Source: Bacteroidota bacterium (GTDB taxonomy: Bacteria > Bacteroidota > Bacteroidia > Bacteroidales > B39-G9). From it: a stretch of 5,101 bases of DNA. A program made the position numbers and the translations under genes. Under the pieces are notes generated by a model that ran no database searches, was not told where the DNA came from, and was given only the letters and a program-made list of their open reading frames with translations. The stretch lies in NCBI GenBank assembly GCA_003648455.1, contig QMPG01000265.1:1-5101 (forward strand), read 5' to 3'. Of this stretch, positions 3,602 through 5,101 are shown in pieces. How positions within the stretch are numbered: position 1 is the first letter of the stretch; every line of letters begins with the position of its first letter.

Positions 3602-5101
3602 CTAAATATTATCTAATCTTTTTACCATTCTGGATATTTCCATATCCTTCTTTACAAAACCTTTACGACCAAAAAGAACTTGATCTTCGTCTTTCCAAAG
3701 ATTAACCATATGAACTTTTCCTTCAACAAAACGGTTTTTCAATACTTTCCAAAAACTCTGAAACATAGGAACGCTAATGAGTTCTCCCATCTGATCTTCT
3801 AGTTCCAGAAATGCCATTTCTTTTCCATTTCTATCATTAAGGGTTTTAATTTTATTTACAATTACAGGAACCTTTGCGGAGCTTCTACGAACCTGTTGAA
3901 AGTTTCCATAAGCTAAGTTCTTCTTAACTAACTGCTCCACTGCATCTAAAAAATTCGGTTTAAAAGGATTTATAAAGAAGTTAAATCCTAAATATTTTCT
4001 TTCAAAGTCTCTCAACTCTTCAAACGAAGCTTCCATATCGGGAAGAGCAGCAGTTTCTTTTTCTGAAGTTTCCCATATAAACTTTAATTTCTCTGGAACC
4101 TTCGTACTTCCTTTTGCCTTCCAATAAAGTTCAAATGTCTCATATAATCTTTTTCTACCGTTAGGATAAAGATTATCAAAAGCTCCAATTCCAATAAGAG
4201 CTTTTATCACAGTCACAGAAACTCTTTTTCCTAAAACTTTTATCAAGAAGTCAGGAAATGATTTATATGGCTGGAGACCTACGATAGTGGTTGCTGGCAC
4301 CTCTCCAACACCTTTAATGTCATATAGTCCAAAAATAATTGAGTTTCCTTCACCACTCACAGGAGAAAGACTAATTTTTGATTTGTTTATATCAGGAGGT
4401 AATACATTAAATCCTTGAGCTTTAACAGAACGTAATCTATCAAGAAGATACTTATCGCGTCCAACCTCATAATGGAGAACGGACGCATAAAAGTATTTTC
4501 TAAAATAATATGATAGATATAAAGTTTGAGCTGCTATATAAGTATAAGCTGTAGAATGACTTTTGTTGAAATTGTAAGAAGCCATTTTAAGAAGATCTGC
4601 GGCTACAGTTTTTGCATCCCTTATGGTAATCCCATTTTCCTGAGCCCCTTTAGTAAATCTCTCAATAATCACATCCCACTTTTCCAAGTCAGATTTTTTC
4701 TTATCGAGCTTACCAAGTTTTTTCATAAGGCCACGTATCATATCTGTTTCTTCAAGTGAGAAACCACCAATCTTATTAAAGATTGCCATGGCTTGTTCTT
4801 GGTATAAACAAATTGATTGAGTTTCTGTTAATAAATCAGCTACTTGTTTTGGATAAGGAGATTTGTGTTTTTCTCTATTCTCAATATATTGATCTACAAA
4901 AGAAGAAGTTCCTGGCCTTGCAAACGCAGAAACGGCGTTAATTTCATCAAAATTTTGTGGTTTTATTTTTTTGATTATTTCGTGTGCAAGATTTCCATTG
5001 AGCTGAAAGATACCAATACTATTATCATTATTAGCTTCAACATAAATATTAGGATCATCTGTATTTAAATCGTACAGGTGATCCTTTAAATCTTGTTTAG
5101 A
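3602..5101 (-). CDS. dnaE: DNA polymerase III alpha subunit (DnaE-type), C-terminal part; 5' end beyond the right edge
   Basis: Replicative DNA polymerase of family C; it extends primers at the phage replication fork. The frame stays open to the right edge (499 residues visible, stop TAG at 3604-3602), so the ATG at 4789 is an internal Met (visible residue 105), not the start. Seen in order, numbered from the edge: GIFQL at 30-34 (DnaE VFQLES), ARPG at 61-64 (usually a YRPGP-like motif), YQEQ at 100-103, GGFSLEETDMIR at 112-123, FNKSHSTAY at 178-186 (FNKSHSAAY in bacteria), LPPDIN at 234-239, IKGVGE at 262-267 (helix-hairpin-helix), GAFD at 306-309, LGFNFFINPF at 371-380, and an OB-fold from about 410 to 465. 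This order matches bacterial DnaE from just after the palm to the OB domain. The PHP domain and the catalytic palm aspartates lie off the window. The protein ends about 30 residues after the OB-fold, so the tau-binding C-terminal domain of E. coli DnaE is absent. I see no QxxLF-like clamp motif near the usual place. Phage origin is inferred from the neighbours. Confidence 0.95.
   Translation of the reverse strand, partial: SKQDLKDHLYDLNTDDPNIYVEANNDNSIGIFQLNGNLAHEIIKKIKPQNFDEINAVSAFARPGTSSFVDQYIENREKHKSPYPKQVADLLTETQSICLYQEQAMAIFNKIGGFSLEETDMIRGLMKKLGKLDKKKSDLEKWDVIIERFTKGAQENGITIRDAKTVAADLLKMASYNFNKSHSTAYTYIAAQTLYLSYYFRKYFYASVLHYEVGRDKYLLDRLRSVKAQGFNVLPPDINKSKISLSPVSGEGNSIIFGLYDIKGVGEVPATTIVGLQPYKSFPDFLIKVLGKRVSVTVIKALIGIGAFDNLYPNGRKRLYETFELYWKAKGSTKVPEKLKFIWETSEKETAALPDMEASFEELRDFERKYLGFNFFINPFKPNFLDAVEQLVKKNLAYGNFQQVRRSSAKVPVIVNKIKTLNDRNGKEMAFLELEDQMGELISVPMFQSFWKVLKNRFVEGKVHMVNLWKDEDQVLFGRKGFVKKDMEISRMVKRLDNI

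Noticed and set aside
3602..4789. A polymerase gene starting at the ATG at 4789
   Set aside because: The frame is open through to 5101 and the upstream residues (GIFQL, RPG, YQEQ) are conserved DnaE sequence, so that Met is internal.
4844..5068. Plus-strand ORF of 74 codons opposite the polymerase gene
   Set aside because: It lies entirely over conserved DnaE coding sequence; the Ile/Phe-rich translation is an antisense artefact of A+T-rich DNA.

Overview
The window reads as a piece of an A+T-rich double-stranded DNA phage genome, probably a myovirus. By eye it is about one-third G+C. All genes lie on the minus strand, they are nearly contiguous (overlaps of 1-8 bp, gaps of 8-49 bp), and two unmistakable phage-type replication genes flank five genes I do not recognise. 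No stretch over about 50 bp lacks a gene. I see no tRNA, rRNA, CRISPR array, insertion sequence or attachment site. Good AGGAG-type ribosome binding sites and a perfect sigma70-type promoter argue against a Bacteroidetes host. Beyond that the host cannot be named.

In transcription order (right to left): the 3' part of a DNA polymerase III alpha (DnaE-type) gene runs in from beyond the right edge (5101 to 3602). It is followed by a 329-residue basic protein (3570-2581), a 130-residue protein (2588-2196) and a 118-residue coiled-coil protein (2187-1831). A 49-bp gap (1782-1830) then holds a promoter with both hexamers at full consensus and 17-bp spacing, overlapping a small hairpin that covers the next ribosome binding site. 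This promoter heads a second, tightly coupled unit: an 84-residue Cys-containing protein (1781-1527), a 188-residue protein (1527-961) and a FEN-like 5'-3' exonuclease (964-2). All three start at TTG or GTG.

The ends fit together as replication functions: a C-family replicative polymerase, and a flap exonuclease/RNase H that would remove primers and flaps. The 188-residue protein sits upstream of the exonuclease, roughly where T4-type phages keep the helicase loader gene 59 near rnh, and shows a faint similarity to it. The 329- and 118-residue proteins share an N-terminus (MKxSDI) that resembles the short capsid-targeting peptides of T4 internal proteins, cut by the prohead protease. They are therefore candidate packaged or injected proteins embedded in a replication region. 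That is the most interesting hypothesis here, but it rests on short motifs.
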